DNA of 14,772 nt. Origin: Candidatus Bathyarchaeota archaeon (GTDB lineage: Archaea > Thermoproteota > Bathyarchaeia > Bathyarchaeales > UBA233). The notes under the pieces are model-generated. The model did no database searches, was not told the DNA's origin, and saw only the letters and a program-made list of their open reading frames with translations. The DNA lies in assembly GCA_025057795.1 (NCBI GenBank), contig JANXEP010000046.1, positions 1 to 14,772 on the forward strand, written 5' to 3'. Each line of letters starts with the position of its first letter. Position 1 is the stretch's first letter. Made by a program: the position numbers and the translations under genes. This document shows positions 5,974 through 12,894 of this stretch, one piece after another.

Positions 5974-7527
5974 ATGGTGTTTATGGAGCTTGAAGCTATA
6001 CTTTTAGACTTAAGCGCAGGCGGAAAAAGAATAGTAGTCTTAGACGATGAGACTGCTGACCAGTTAGGAGTACACTCATCCGACAGGGTGAAAATCACTT
6101 TTAAAGATAACCAAATAGTTGCAATGGTTAACGTAGCAAGCAATTTTCCTAGGAGGCATATAGGCCTCTACAGGGAAATTTCAGAAATGCTTAGAATAAA
6201 GGTAGGCGAAAAAGTTAAGGTGCAATACGCAAGTCTCCCAGAATCCCTCAGGTATGTCCAGGAGAAAATTCGAGGAGAAAGACTGCAAGAGGAAAAAATA
6301 AAGGCTATAGTTAAAGACGTGGTGGAGCATCACCTTAGCGATGTGGAAATTGCCGCCTTTTTAACCGCACTTTATATTCGCGGAATAAGCATGGATGAAG
6401 TTGTGGCTTTGACGAGGGCCATGGTGGAGACTGGAAAAACCTTAAAGCTTGACAAAAAGCCGATTTTGGACAAGCACAGCATAGGCGGGATACCTGGAGA
6501 CAAAACAACCCTTCTGGTTACGCCTATAATTGCAGCTGCAGGCTTTGTTATACCTAAAACCTCTTCTAGGGCTGTGACATCCCCGGCGGGGACAGCTGAC
6601 CGCGTTGAAAGCCTATGCCCTGTGAACTTATCCATTGACGAAATAGTTGAGGTTGTGAATAAGACTAATGGCTGCATGGTTTGGGGAGGTGCATTGGAGT
6701 TGGCGCCAGCCGACGACATATTCATTCAGGTGGAATATTCCCTAAGCATAGACCCCGTGCTTCTGCCATCCATTATGAGCAAGAAGAAGGCAATAGGCTC
6801 AACACATGTGGTGGTGGACATTCCAACGGGAAGGGGGGCAAAAGTAAAGACGATAGGGGAAGCTCACATGCTCGCTCAAAACTTCATTGAGCTTGGCAAA
6901 GCCCTAGACATTCATGTTCAATGTGCGATAACCTTTGGCGAGCAACCCTTGGGTTACGCGGTTGGCCCAGCCCTTGAAGCAAGAGAAGCTTTAGAAACAA
7001 TAATGGGAAACGGCCCGAAAGATTTGCGAGAGAAAGCGACAGGCCTCGCTGGCATGCTTTTGGGAATGATGGGTTTCAAAGACGGGAAAGGGGCGGCTGA
7101 AAAGATTCTGCAGTCGGGAAAGGCGGAGCAAAAACTTCGGGAAATCATAGAGGCTCAAGGGGGAAACCCGAAAATCCAGCCTGAGGATATAAAAATAGGC
7201 AATGAACGCGTTGAGGTAGTTTCAGATAGAGACGGCATGGTTTTATGGATCAACAGCCAGTATATTGCCCAAATAGCCAGAGAAGCCGGAGCCCCAAAGG
7301 AGAAGGGGGCGGGTGTCAAGCTTAAGACAAAACTTGGAGATCAAGTGAAAAAGGGCGGCGTCCTCTTCGAAATTTACGCTGAAAGAAGCACCAAACTCGA
7401 GGCAGCCTTAAAGTTGGCGGAGCAGCTTAAGCCCGTCGGTGTTGGCAAAAAGTGGGAGGAACAAATGTTAATAGAGGCTGTTCCACCAGAGATAAGGCAT
7501 CCAAAAGCATTCTTAATAGAGCGGTGA
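5974..7527 (+). CDS. deoA: AMP phosphorylase (archaeal DeoA-type)
   Basis: This enzyme phosphorolyses AMP (and CMP or UMP) to the free base plus ribose-1,5-bisphosphate, opening the archaeal nucleotide-salvage route to RuBisCO. At 517 residues it has the length of archaeal AMP phosphorylases, longer than bacterial thymidine phosphorylase because of an extra N-terminal domain (about 1-90). The phosphorylase core shows KHSIGGIPGDKTT (167-179), SSRAVTSPAGTADRVE (197-212), the GGALELAPADD loop (238-248) and PTGRGAKVKT (284-293). A C-terminal alpha/beta domain (about 410-517) includes the barrel-sandwich-like KTKLGDQVKKGGVLFEIYAE. ATG 5974 is used; ATG 5983 (MELEAI) would also work. It diverges from RuBisCO and ends seven bases from the convergent UPF0282 gene. 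Confidence 0.93.
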   Translation: MVFMELEAILLDLSAGGKRIVVLDDETADQLGVHSSDRVKITFKDNQIVAMVNVASNFPRRHIGLYREISEMLRIKVGEKVKVQYASLPESLRYVQEKIRGERLQEEKIKAIVKDVVEHHLSDVEIAAFLTALYIRGISMDEVVALTRAMVETGKTLKLDKKPILDKHSIGGIPGDKTTLLVTPIIAAAGFVIPKTSSRAVTSPAGTADRVESLCPVNLSIDEIVEVVNKTNGCMVWGGALELAPADDIFIQVEYSLSIDPVLLPSIMSKKKAIGSTHVVVDIPTGRGAKVKTIGEAHMLAQNFIELGKALDIHVQCAITFGEQPLGYAVGPALEAREALETIMGNGPKDLREKATGLAGMLLGMMGFKDGKGAAEKILQSGKAEQKLREIIEAQGGNPKIQPEDIKIGNERVEVVSDRDGMVLWINSQYIAQIAREAGAPKEKGAGVKLKTKLGDQVKKGGVLFEIYAERSTKLEAALKLAEQLKPVGVGKKWEEQMLIEAVPPEIRHPKAFLIER

Positions 7528-7534
7528 ATTGCCG

Positions 7535-8518
7535 CTAAATAGGCGGTTTAGTCACCCTCCTCTCTTGGACGCTTTTCCTCATCCACCTTTCAAAGTCTTT
7601 CGAGGGCGGATTTTCTGCAAAGAGCTTCTTACGCCTAGCCTCTAGGAAAGAATTCTTCTCTCCTAAATATTCAGCCGCCGTCAAAACTTCATGCCCAACC
7701 TCTTTGGCTTTTGCGAAAACATTTGCGGCTTTTTCCCGCCAACCTTCGTCTCTCAAAATGTGGTGCTCTAGAACAATGCATGGCACTGTTTCAACTACTT
7801 TTTCAAGGTTTTTTAACGCCAACAAGGCTTGTCCATCATCCACCCTGAAACCAGCTAAATACAGCGGGGGTCCACCAATAATGATCATCTCGGGTTTTTC
7901 ATCAACTATTAATTTAAGAGTTTGCGTTGATATGGGACCTTGGACGTCTGGGGCGAAAAGAAACTTTTCACCTTCAAATTCAACAGTCAACATTAAAACC
8001 CAGCCCAAAACAGAGTCTTCGGGTCCATGAAAAACCGGCTCTGAAAACCTTATTTTTGTGTTTCCGAAAACGAAGCTTCTTCCATCCACAAACTCAAGCC
8101 TTTCAGCGTATTTTCCGCCTGTTTTCTGAAAAACCCATGCCCTGCGTCTCTGGCTGAAGTTAATCTTTTCCTTAAAATTTTTAACAAGAACCGTTTTTCC
8201 CTCATATATTTGCCTTGCAGTTTCATCTGCATCTGTCCAGTTGCAAAGCCAATCCTCATAGGAAGGCGTGTGGTGGTCAAAATGGTAATGGCTTAGGGTT
8301 ACAACATCAGCCTTCTCCGCAGCCTCCGCAATCTTCTCACGACACTTTATTATAGCCCCAAACTCTAGGGGGTGCGGAGGCAACCCGAAACGGTTTGGGC
8401 AGAGGGAAACCCCAGCATCCAAAAGGATCCTTACATCAGGAGTTTCAACGTAGGTGCACATAGATCTAACGCCCAGACTTTCAGCGGCCAATGGAACGAC
8501 ACGAATATGTTGAAGCAT
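7535..8518 (-). CDS. UPF0282-type metallo-beta-lactamase-fold hydrolase
   Basis: A 327-residue protein of the metallo-beta-lactamase fold. The metal signature is LSHYHFDHH (His77, His79, Asp81, His82). Further ligands are likely at FHGPED (after the GNTKIRFSEPV strand), in APDVQGP and at LEHHILRD near the C-terminus. The opening VVPLAAESLGVRSMCTYVETPDVRILLDAGVSL is typical of the archaeal UPF0282 family, whose reaction is not established; nuclease- or phosphodiesterase-like hydrolysis is possible from the fold alone. The basic C-terminal tail (ARRKKLF, RWMRKSVQERRVTK) might contact nucleic acid, but that is speculation. It shares only a tail-to-tail boundary with AMP phosphorylase, so no functional link is implied. 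Its start faces the sRNA locus. Confidence 0.8.
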   Translation of the reverse strand: MLQHIRVVPLAAESLGVRSMCTYVETPDVRILLDAGVSLCPNRFGLPPHPLEFGAIIKCREKIAEAAEKADVVTLSHYHFDHHTPSYEDWLCNWTDADETARQIYEGKTVLVKNFKEKINFSQRRRAWVFQKTGGKYAERLEFVDGRSFVFGNTKIRFSEPVFHGPEDSVLGWVLMLTVEFEGEKFLFAPDVQGPISTQTLKLIVDEKPEMIIIGGPPLYLAGFRVDDGQALLALKNLEKVVETVPCIVLEHHILRDEGWREKAANVFAKAKEVGHEVLTAAEYLGEKNSFLEARRKKLFAENPPSKDFERWMRKSVQERRVTKPPI

Positions 8519-8540
8519 AACCCCTAATCATCCGCCATAG

Positions 8541-8550
8541 CTATAACTTT
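8541..8550 (+). promoter_or_regulatory. Possible TATA box for the C/D box sRNA
   Basis: CTATAACTTT lies 30-38 bases before the sRNA terminal stem at 8579, so a start about 25 bases downstream would fall a few bases before the stem. A second AT element at 8564-8571 is too close to the stem to serve. Confidence 0.4.
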
Positions 8551-8578
8551 TTATTCCAGCCACATTTTAATCTTGCAT

Positions 8579-8644
8579 AGCAGGCAATGACGACTCTGGC
8601 CCCTCTGAAACAGGGTGATTGAGATCTTGAGTGCTGAGCCTGCT
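8579..8644 (+). ncRNA. C/D box guide sRNA (2'-O-methylation guide), predicted target tRNA-Leu(CAA) C34
   Basis: All parts of an archaeal C/D box sRNA occur in the right order and spacing. A 7-bp terminal stem AGCAGGC (8579-8585) pairs perfectly with GCCTGCT (8638-8644). Inside it are C box ATGACGA (8587-8593), an 11-base spacer, D' box CTGA (8605-8608), a six-base turn, a degenerate C' box GTGATTG (from 8615), a second 11-base spacer GATCTTGAGTG (8623-8633) and D box CTGA (8634-8637). The stem directly flanks C and D as needed for the kink-turn bound by L7Ae. The D spacer complements ACUCAAGAUC, the anticodon loop of a tRNA-Leu(CAA) with its 31-39 pair. The D+5 rule places the methyl group on wobble C34. 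The C box differs from RUGAUGA by one base. Confidence 0.75.
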
Positions 8645-8683
8645 CTAAGACTTAATTTAACTCGGTCGGAAAATTTTGTTTAC

Positions 8684-8704
8684 TCCTCCACTTTGAGTGG
8701 AGGA
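8684..8704. repeat. Perfect 9-bp hairpin with a 3-base loop
   Basis: TCCTCCACT (8684-8692) and its exact complement AGTGGAGGA (8696-8704) flank TTG. It could be an RNA structure, a terminator or a relic. The form resembles the subterminal hairpins of IS200/IS605-type elements as I remember them, but no transposase remnant is nearby. Two AAAGCG copies follow at 8714-8719 and 8724-8729. Confidence 0.6.
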
Positions 8705-8814
8705 TGGTGAACCAAAGCGCGGCAAAGCGAAAGATCCCGATAACAAAGCTTAAAAATTAGAAGTTAATGTTTTAATACTTAAAACATGCACAAATATGCC
8801 TGTGGAGGAGTTTT

Positions 8815-9777
8815 GTGGGCTATAAATATCGCAGCTTCATAAAACCTTTGGTTGCCCGTCAGACGCCGCCTGAACTGTTGCCAAAGGAAGAGTTGTTCTA
8901 TTGGATGGAGTCTAAGGATTTGGAGGGTTACCCCGGCCATTTTTACCTCGGGTATATTAAAGCGCCGAGGGTTCTCCATCCGACAAACGAAAACATGATG
9001 ATTGTCCATCCTTATGACGAGTTGCTGATTTTCGCTGGAACAAACCCTAATGATGTACTATATCTCGGAGCTGAAGCTTCCATCGTGCTTGGTGAAGAAA
9101 GAGAAGAATACACTTTCAACGAACCATCAGTGGCCATAATCCCTAAAGGTCTACCCCACGGTCCAGCAAAAATAAAAAAATTAGACTCTCCGATAGTTCA
9201 GATAGCCCTCGCCGACGGCCCAGAATACAAAGCCAGCATCAAGGAAACGAGGAAAGAAACCTGCCATGGCAAAAAATACATACGCTTAGTGAAGAGGCTA
9301 ACAACTTCAAAAAGTGCTTATGAAGTTTATCGAAACCAGGGGCCCATAAAGATCGATGAGAGGGGCGTTATGGATCTGCGGGCGATAGGCCCCGGGGAAG
9401 CCTACCAAATCGTGCAGATGCACCCTGAAGACCTTGAAGGCGTCAACATAAGCTTTTCATGGGAGTTCTGCGGCACACCTGGATGTTGGATGTCGCCTAA
9501 GTATGGGCATGTGCATTCCGAACCAGAACTGCTCATAGCATTAGGGTTAGATCCAAATAACCCGCAGGATCTCGGGGCTTCGCTTGAATTCTGGTTTGGG
9601 ACGGAACGCGAAGTATACGTAATTGACAGGTCAACAGTAATAACTATACCTAGGCCTTGGATTGCGCACACTCCCCTCATAACTCAATGCTCACAAAGGC
9701 CTTTCGCCTTCATGCTAATATTTCCGGGATCGTACATGCATGCTGGAAAGGTGGAAACGGGATTCGACGTATACTAG
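8815..9777 (+). CDS. Bicupin-domain protein of unknown function
   Basis: A 320-residue protein with two consecutive cupin-like barrels. The first carries HPYDELLIF (65-73), with His65 and Glu69, and IIPKGLPHGP with His115. The second carries GHVHSEPELL (231-240) and IPRPWIAHTP with His285. The halves align with each other (DELLIFAGTNPND / PELLIALGLDPNN, then an ELG-REEYTF / FGTEREVYVI strand and PKGLPH / PRPWIAH), pointing to an internal duplication. The His and Glu residues are where cupins bind a metal, so it may be a metal-dependent isomerase, decarboxylase or dioxygenase acting on a small organic molecule; I do not recognise the specific family. The GTG start has GGAGGAG at 8804-8810, and no in-frame ATG precedes it. 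An MFS transporter follows on the same strand. Confidence 0.7.
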   Translation: MGYKYRSFIKPLVARQTPPELLPKEELFYWMESKDLEGYPGHFYLGYIKAPRVLHPTNENMMIVHPYDELLIFAGTNPNDVLYLGAEASIVLGEEREEYTFNEPSVAIIPKGLPHGPAKIKKLDSPIVQIALADGPEYKASIKETRKETCHGKKYIRLVKRLTTSKSAYEVYRNQGPIKIDERGVMDLRAIGPGEAYQIVQMHPEDLEGVNISFSWEFCGTPGCWMSPKYGHVHSEPELLIALGLDPNNPQDLGASLEFWFGTEREVYVIDRSTVITIPRPWIAHTPLITQCSQRPFAFMLIFPGSYMHAGKVETGFDVY

Positions 9778-9904
9778 GAACAGACGTGGGGTGGCATTAC
9801 AGAAAAAGAATCTTTGAACTCAGCATCTTAAGGCAATAAAGTTTCCAGCAAACGCTCGGTTCTTTTCCATAGGATACTTGTTTTGGAAATTTCTGGTGTT
9901 TTTA

Positions 9905-11095
9905 ATGAAAGAAAACAATTACCGTTGGACTATATTAGGCTTGGTGTACATGTGTCAATTTTCCTTTGCCCTGGTGTTTCAATCAGTCCCTCCCATCCTA
10001 AGATTGATTGTTGACGAATTTAAAATAACCCAAGCGCAGGCAGGTTTGCTTATGAGTCTATTTGCGCTTCCTGGTATACTGCTTTCTATTCCCGGCGGGA
10101 TGATCTGCGATCGTTTTGGTGCAAAGAACTTGGGTTTCGCTTCTCTAAGCTTGATGATTTTAGGAACATCCGTTATGGGTTTAAGCAACAGTTTTGCCCT
10201 TATAGCGTTTGCAAGAGCTGTTTCGGGAATAGGAGGCGCTTTGATGGCAGTTATACTGCCTCAACTGATTTCACGGTGGTTTATGCACAGAGAGTTGGGA
10301 ACGGCGATGGGTGTGTTTAACACTGCCATGCCCTTAGGTACAATAACAAGTTTTAATGTGCTAAGCATTGTTGGCGCCACTTGGGGCTGGCGAACATCAA
10401 TATTCTTAACCACAGTCATGTCTATCGGAGCATTTCTGATTTTTCTATCCCTTTTCAGAGACCCCGAACCTCAACCTAGAAGACTCCAGACCAGCGCGTT
10501 ATCCACGTTATTAAAGATCGGCAAACCTATATGGCTTGTGGGTTTAACCTGGCTATTGTTCAATGCGTCCTCCATCTCCTTTTTGACATTTGCCCCCGCC
10601 ATCTTTATGATCAAAGGCTACGAAATTACTTCAGCAAGCTCTTTAACGAGTATAGTTATGATGGGCCCGCTCTTTCTCAGCCCATTTATAGGATATTTCG
10701 CAAAAAAATTTGAAAGGGAGGAATTGTTCATTCTAGTTGGAGGTTTGTCTCTGGCGGTATTGACGTTCTCTTTTTCAATAATCAATTTACCCATTCTCAT
10801 AATTGTCTTGATAGCATTATTCACAGCACTTGTGCCTTCACCAGTTTTTTCTTTACCCTCAAAAGTTGTAAAGCCTGAAAACCTCGGACTGGCCTTTGGA
10901 ATAACGACAACATGTTCAAACATGGGCATTCTCATCGGCCCATACCTTGCTGGATTGGCGAAAGACTTGACAGGCGAATATATTCACAGTCTTTACCTAA
11001 TGTCCACCTTTAACATGCTGCAAGCAATGGCGATTCTAATGCTGCACTTTATGCGGAGCAAAGCGCATCCAGTTTCGCTGACCGCGAAAGCTTGA
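9905..11095 (+). CDS. Major facilitator superfamily (MFS) transporter
   Basis: A hydrophobic 396-residue protein with about twelve predicted membrane helices. Motif A of the superfamily appears between helices 2 and 3 as GGMICDRFGAK (64-74, counted from ATG 9905). A charged loop around FRDPEPQPRR separates the two six-helix halves. Helix 1 starts YRWTILGLVYMCQFSFALVF, and a related glycine-rich ISGIGGALMAVILPQLISRWF segment lies near helix 4-5. Such carriers move small solutes by proton or sodium coupling, or by exchange; the substrate cannot be told. An in-frame TTG at 9878 would add nine residues, but its AGGAT is only three bases away, so I prefer the ATG. The bicupin gene lies 127 bases upstream on the same strand and could use the transported compound. 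Confidence 0.85.
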   Translation: MKENNYRWTILGLVYMCQFSFALVFQSVPPILRLIVDEFKITQAQAGLLMSLFALPGILLSIPGGMICDRFGAKNLGFASLSLMILGTSVMGLSNSFALIAFARAVSGIGGALMAVILPQLISRWFMHRELGTAMGVFNTAMPLGTITSFNVLSIVGATWGWRTSIFLTTVMSIGAFLIFLSLFRDPEPQPRRLQTSALSTLLKIGKPIWLVGLTWLLFNASSISFLTFAPAIFMIKGYEITSASSLTSIVMMGPLFLSPFIGYFAKKFEREELFILVGGLSLAVLTFSFSIINLPILIIVLIALFTALVPSPVFSLPSKVVKPENLGLAFGITTTCSNMGILIGPYLAGLAKDLTGEYIHSLYLMSTFNMLQAMAILMLHFMRSKAHPVSLTAKA

Positions 11096-11144
11096 AACAT
11101 TTTATATTTGAAAGTGAACAAGTACTCTAAATTTTAGAAGAAAT

Positions 11145-11723
11145 TCAATCTTTCGTTTTCTCCCACAGTTCGAGCATGCTTTTTTTAAGTTCGCGGCGTT
11201 TTCTGTGCAAAAATTTGTAGACTGTGGCGTGCTGACTTCCTTGAATCAGCATCTGAACGGCTTCCCTTGCAACTTGAGCTTGCTCAATATTCCCAATGAT
11301 GCCCACCGTGTGACCGTAGACAGATATATATGTATCTGTGAGTTCCTCTATTATCCTTCGCGTTTTGCCATCCATCCCGATTATGCGTCCCTTAACGCGT
11401 TTTATATCCGACTCAGATCTTCCGAAAATTGCCCGCAAGTCTATGATGTCTAAAACTGCATCATCGTCGCGGATCAGCCTAAATGCGTGTTCCGCGGAGA
11501 AACCTCTTCCAATGGCCGTTACAACATCCCTAGCCCTTAAAAGAACGGATGGATCTTCAGCGTTTTCAGCCAAAGTTATGGTTACGCCTCCGCTGTCGCT
11601 TTCTATCTTAAGCTCCACGGAGAGGGCCTTTTCAATCTGTTTTTTTGTTTCCCCACCCTGTCCTATTAACACGCCAACCCGTTCCCGCGGGATCCTAACG
11701 AAGGTGCTTGGCCTAGCCTCCAC
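11145..11723 (-). CDS. KH-domain RNA-binding protein (archaeal Pno1/Dim2-like ribosome-biogenesis factor)
   Basis: A 192-residue protein with two KH domains. KH1 holds RVGVLIGQGG (GxxG at 21-24). KH2 holds KGRIIGMDGKTRRIIEELT (GxxG at 116-119), followed by ISVYGHTVGIIGNIEQAQVAREAVQMLIQG. This pairing and length match the archaeal homologue of Pno1/Dim2, which in eukaryotes helps mature the 3' end of small-subunit rRNA. The tail is basic (HRKRRELKK). The start is decided by GGAGGG six bases before a GTG at 11723; the open frame continues 15 codons further up but those lie inside the Rio1 coding end. The 11-base overlap with Rio1 implies coupled translation. Rio1 and Dim2 are partners in late small-subunit assembly, so the operon is functionally coherent. 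Confidence 0.88.
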   Translation of the reverse strand: MEARPSTFVRIPRERVGVLIGQGGETKKQIEKALSVELKIESDSGGVTITLAENAEDPSVLLRARDVVTAIGRGFSAEHAFRLIRDDDAVLDIIDLRAIFGRSESDIKRVKGRIIGMDGKTRRIIEELTDTYISVYGHTVGIIGNIEQAQVAREAVQMLIQGSQHATVYKFLHRKRRELKKSMLELWEKTKD

Positions 11724-12519
11724 CAGTAACCCTCCTATAAACCTCTTCAACGGGCAAAACCTCAACACCCAAACGGCTGAAAAACCTGTTAATGTTTATT
11801 ATGTCTCGGTTTAAGAGGAAACTCGCCATGGGATGAGATATGGGAACAGCTTGAGACATGTCAAAGAGCACGGGGAGCCCCTTCCAAAGCATGACGTTGT
11901 ATTCGCTTAGGTCTCCATGGACCAGTTCCGCCTTTCGGTAAAGCCGCTTAAGATAAGAAAGGAGGACTCTGTAAGTTTTCTCCGGGTTTTGCGGCAGCTG
12001 CTCCTTGAGGGAAGGAGCGCTCACACCATTTTTACCGATAAACTCCATAATTAACACGTTGTTCTTTACAGCAATGGGTTTCGGCACTTTAACCTTCGCC
12101 GTTAACGCCTGTTCCAGATTCTTAAATTCTTTCTGGGCCCATGCAAAAATCAGAGACCGCGTGTCACGTTTTACATTCTTAAACCTTGGATCACCTTCAA
12201 TGTACTTCAGCATCCCCCTTCGGAATTCCGCGGACACTGTTAAGTAAATTTTTATAGCTATTTCTCTCCCTTCCCTGTCTTTTCCCCAATAAACCCGAGA
12301 CTCTTTTCCAGCCTTAACCACGCCATAAATTCTGTCTATTGTTCCACTATTCAAAAAGTCATAAATGACCATAAGGGTTGAACGGTCGAAAACCTCCTCC
12401 AGAACCTCATATTCTTCGCTCCGCTTCTCCTTCATCAACTGCTCAATTTCATAGCTTTTCTCCTCTCTTTGAAGCTTTTTCTCAATGCGCTCCCGAAAAG
12501 CCAACTCTAAAATCCTCAT
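11713..12519 (-). CDS. rio1: RIO1-type atypical serine kinase/ATPase
   Basis: A 268-residue RIO1 kinase that acts in small ribosomal subunit maturation. The nucleotide loop is GVVKAGKESRVYWG (66-79), with ATP-binding Lys90 in IAIKIY. The RIO-specific insertion includes FRRGMLKYIEGDPRF (99-113). The catalytic loop is HGDLSEYN (201-208) with Asp203 and Asn208, and the metal-binding Asp220 lies in FDMSQAV, the RIO1 form of DFG. A charged N-terminal helix (8-45) precedes the kinase fold. Length and motifs are those of archaeal Rio1 rather than Rio2, which has a winged helix at its N-terminus. It lies six bases after aIF1A and overlaps the KH gene, giving the aIF1A-Rio1-KH order often seen in archaea. 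Confidence 0.93.
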   Translation of the reverse strand: MRILELAFRERIEKKLQREEKSYEIEQLMKEKRSEEYEVLEEVFDRSTLMVIYDFLNSGTIDRIYGVVKAGKESRVYWGKDREGREIAIKIYLTVSAEFRRGMLKYIEGDPRFKNVKRDTRSLIFAWAQKEFKNLEQALTAKVKVPKPIAVKNNVLIMEFIGKNGVSAPSLKEQLPQNPEKTYRVLLSYLKRLYRKAELVHGDLSEYNVMLWKGLPVLFDMSQAVPISHPMASFLLNRDIININRFFSRLGVEVLPVEEVYRRVTGGG

Positions 12520-12525
12520 ATGGTT

Positions 12526-12831
12526 CTAAATTGTTAAATATCCTTTTTTCCGGAGCCACTCCGCTTGTGCATGTGTATACCGCCAAATAACATCTCCACG
12601 AACATTTGATTGAAAATCCCAAGGAGAAACCAGAACCACATCTCCTTCCCGAATCCAAACCCTCCTTTTCATTTTACCCCTTATGCGGCATAAACGTTCA
12701 TTTCCATCTTGACATTTAACCAGAACACGATCAAAACCCAGAAGTTTCACAGCTACTCCTAAAACATCATTTTCTGTAGGAAGCACCATCTCGCTAAGTT
12801 CTTCCTCACTTATGACCTTTTTCTTGCCCAA
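12526..12831 (-). CDS. Translation initiation factor aIF1A
   Basis: A 101-residue OB-fold factor that binds the A site of the small ribosomal subunit and helps start-codon selection. Visible family marks are the basic N-terminus, NDVLGVAVKLLGFDRVLVKCQDGNERLCRIRGKMKRRVWIREGDVVLVSPWDFQ (21-74) and the C-terminal helix region. Length is typical for archaea, without the long acidic tail of eukaryotic eIF1A. The start is a TTG with GAGGTG five bases upstream; no in-frame ATG fits. It heads the aIF1A-Rio1-KH operon. AT-rich elements at 12852-12859 (CTTTATAA on the coding strand) and around 12875 are candidate TATA boxes, the first so close that it would give an almost leaderless message. Confidence 0.93.
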   Translation of the reverse strand: MGKKKVISEEELSEMVLPTENDVLGVAVKLLGFDRVLVKCQDGNERLCRIRGKMKRRVWIREGDVVLVSPWDFQSNVRGDVIWRYTHAQAEWLRKKGYLTI

Positions 12832-12894
12832 CCACGCACCTCAAAGCTTTTCTTATAAAGAAAAAAGACTTCTCCCTTAAAAGCATGTTTATCC

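Larger units (their letters stand above)
8519..8814. other. Non-coding gap of about 300 bases: C/D box sRNA plus a separate hairpin
   Basis: No convincing protein gene fits here. From left to right it holds an AT-rich stretch at 8540-8554 that could serve both the UPF0282 gene (-) and the sRNA (+), the C/D box RNA (8579-8644), a T-rich stretch (8669-8681) that might end it, a perfect hairpin (8684-8704), a purine-rich segment with two AAAGCG copies, and an AT-rich segment (8748-8780) with possible TATA elements for the bicupin gene. Confidence 0.7.

Noticed and set aside
5961..5975. TTGATGAAG before AMP phosphorylase as the C box of another sRNA
   Set aside because: No D box or terminal stem occurs at a suitable distance.
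11724..11768. Longer start for the KH protein at 11768
   Set aside because: The extra 15 codons lie inside the Rio1 coding end, and GGAGGG sits at ideal distance from GTG 11723.
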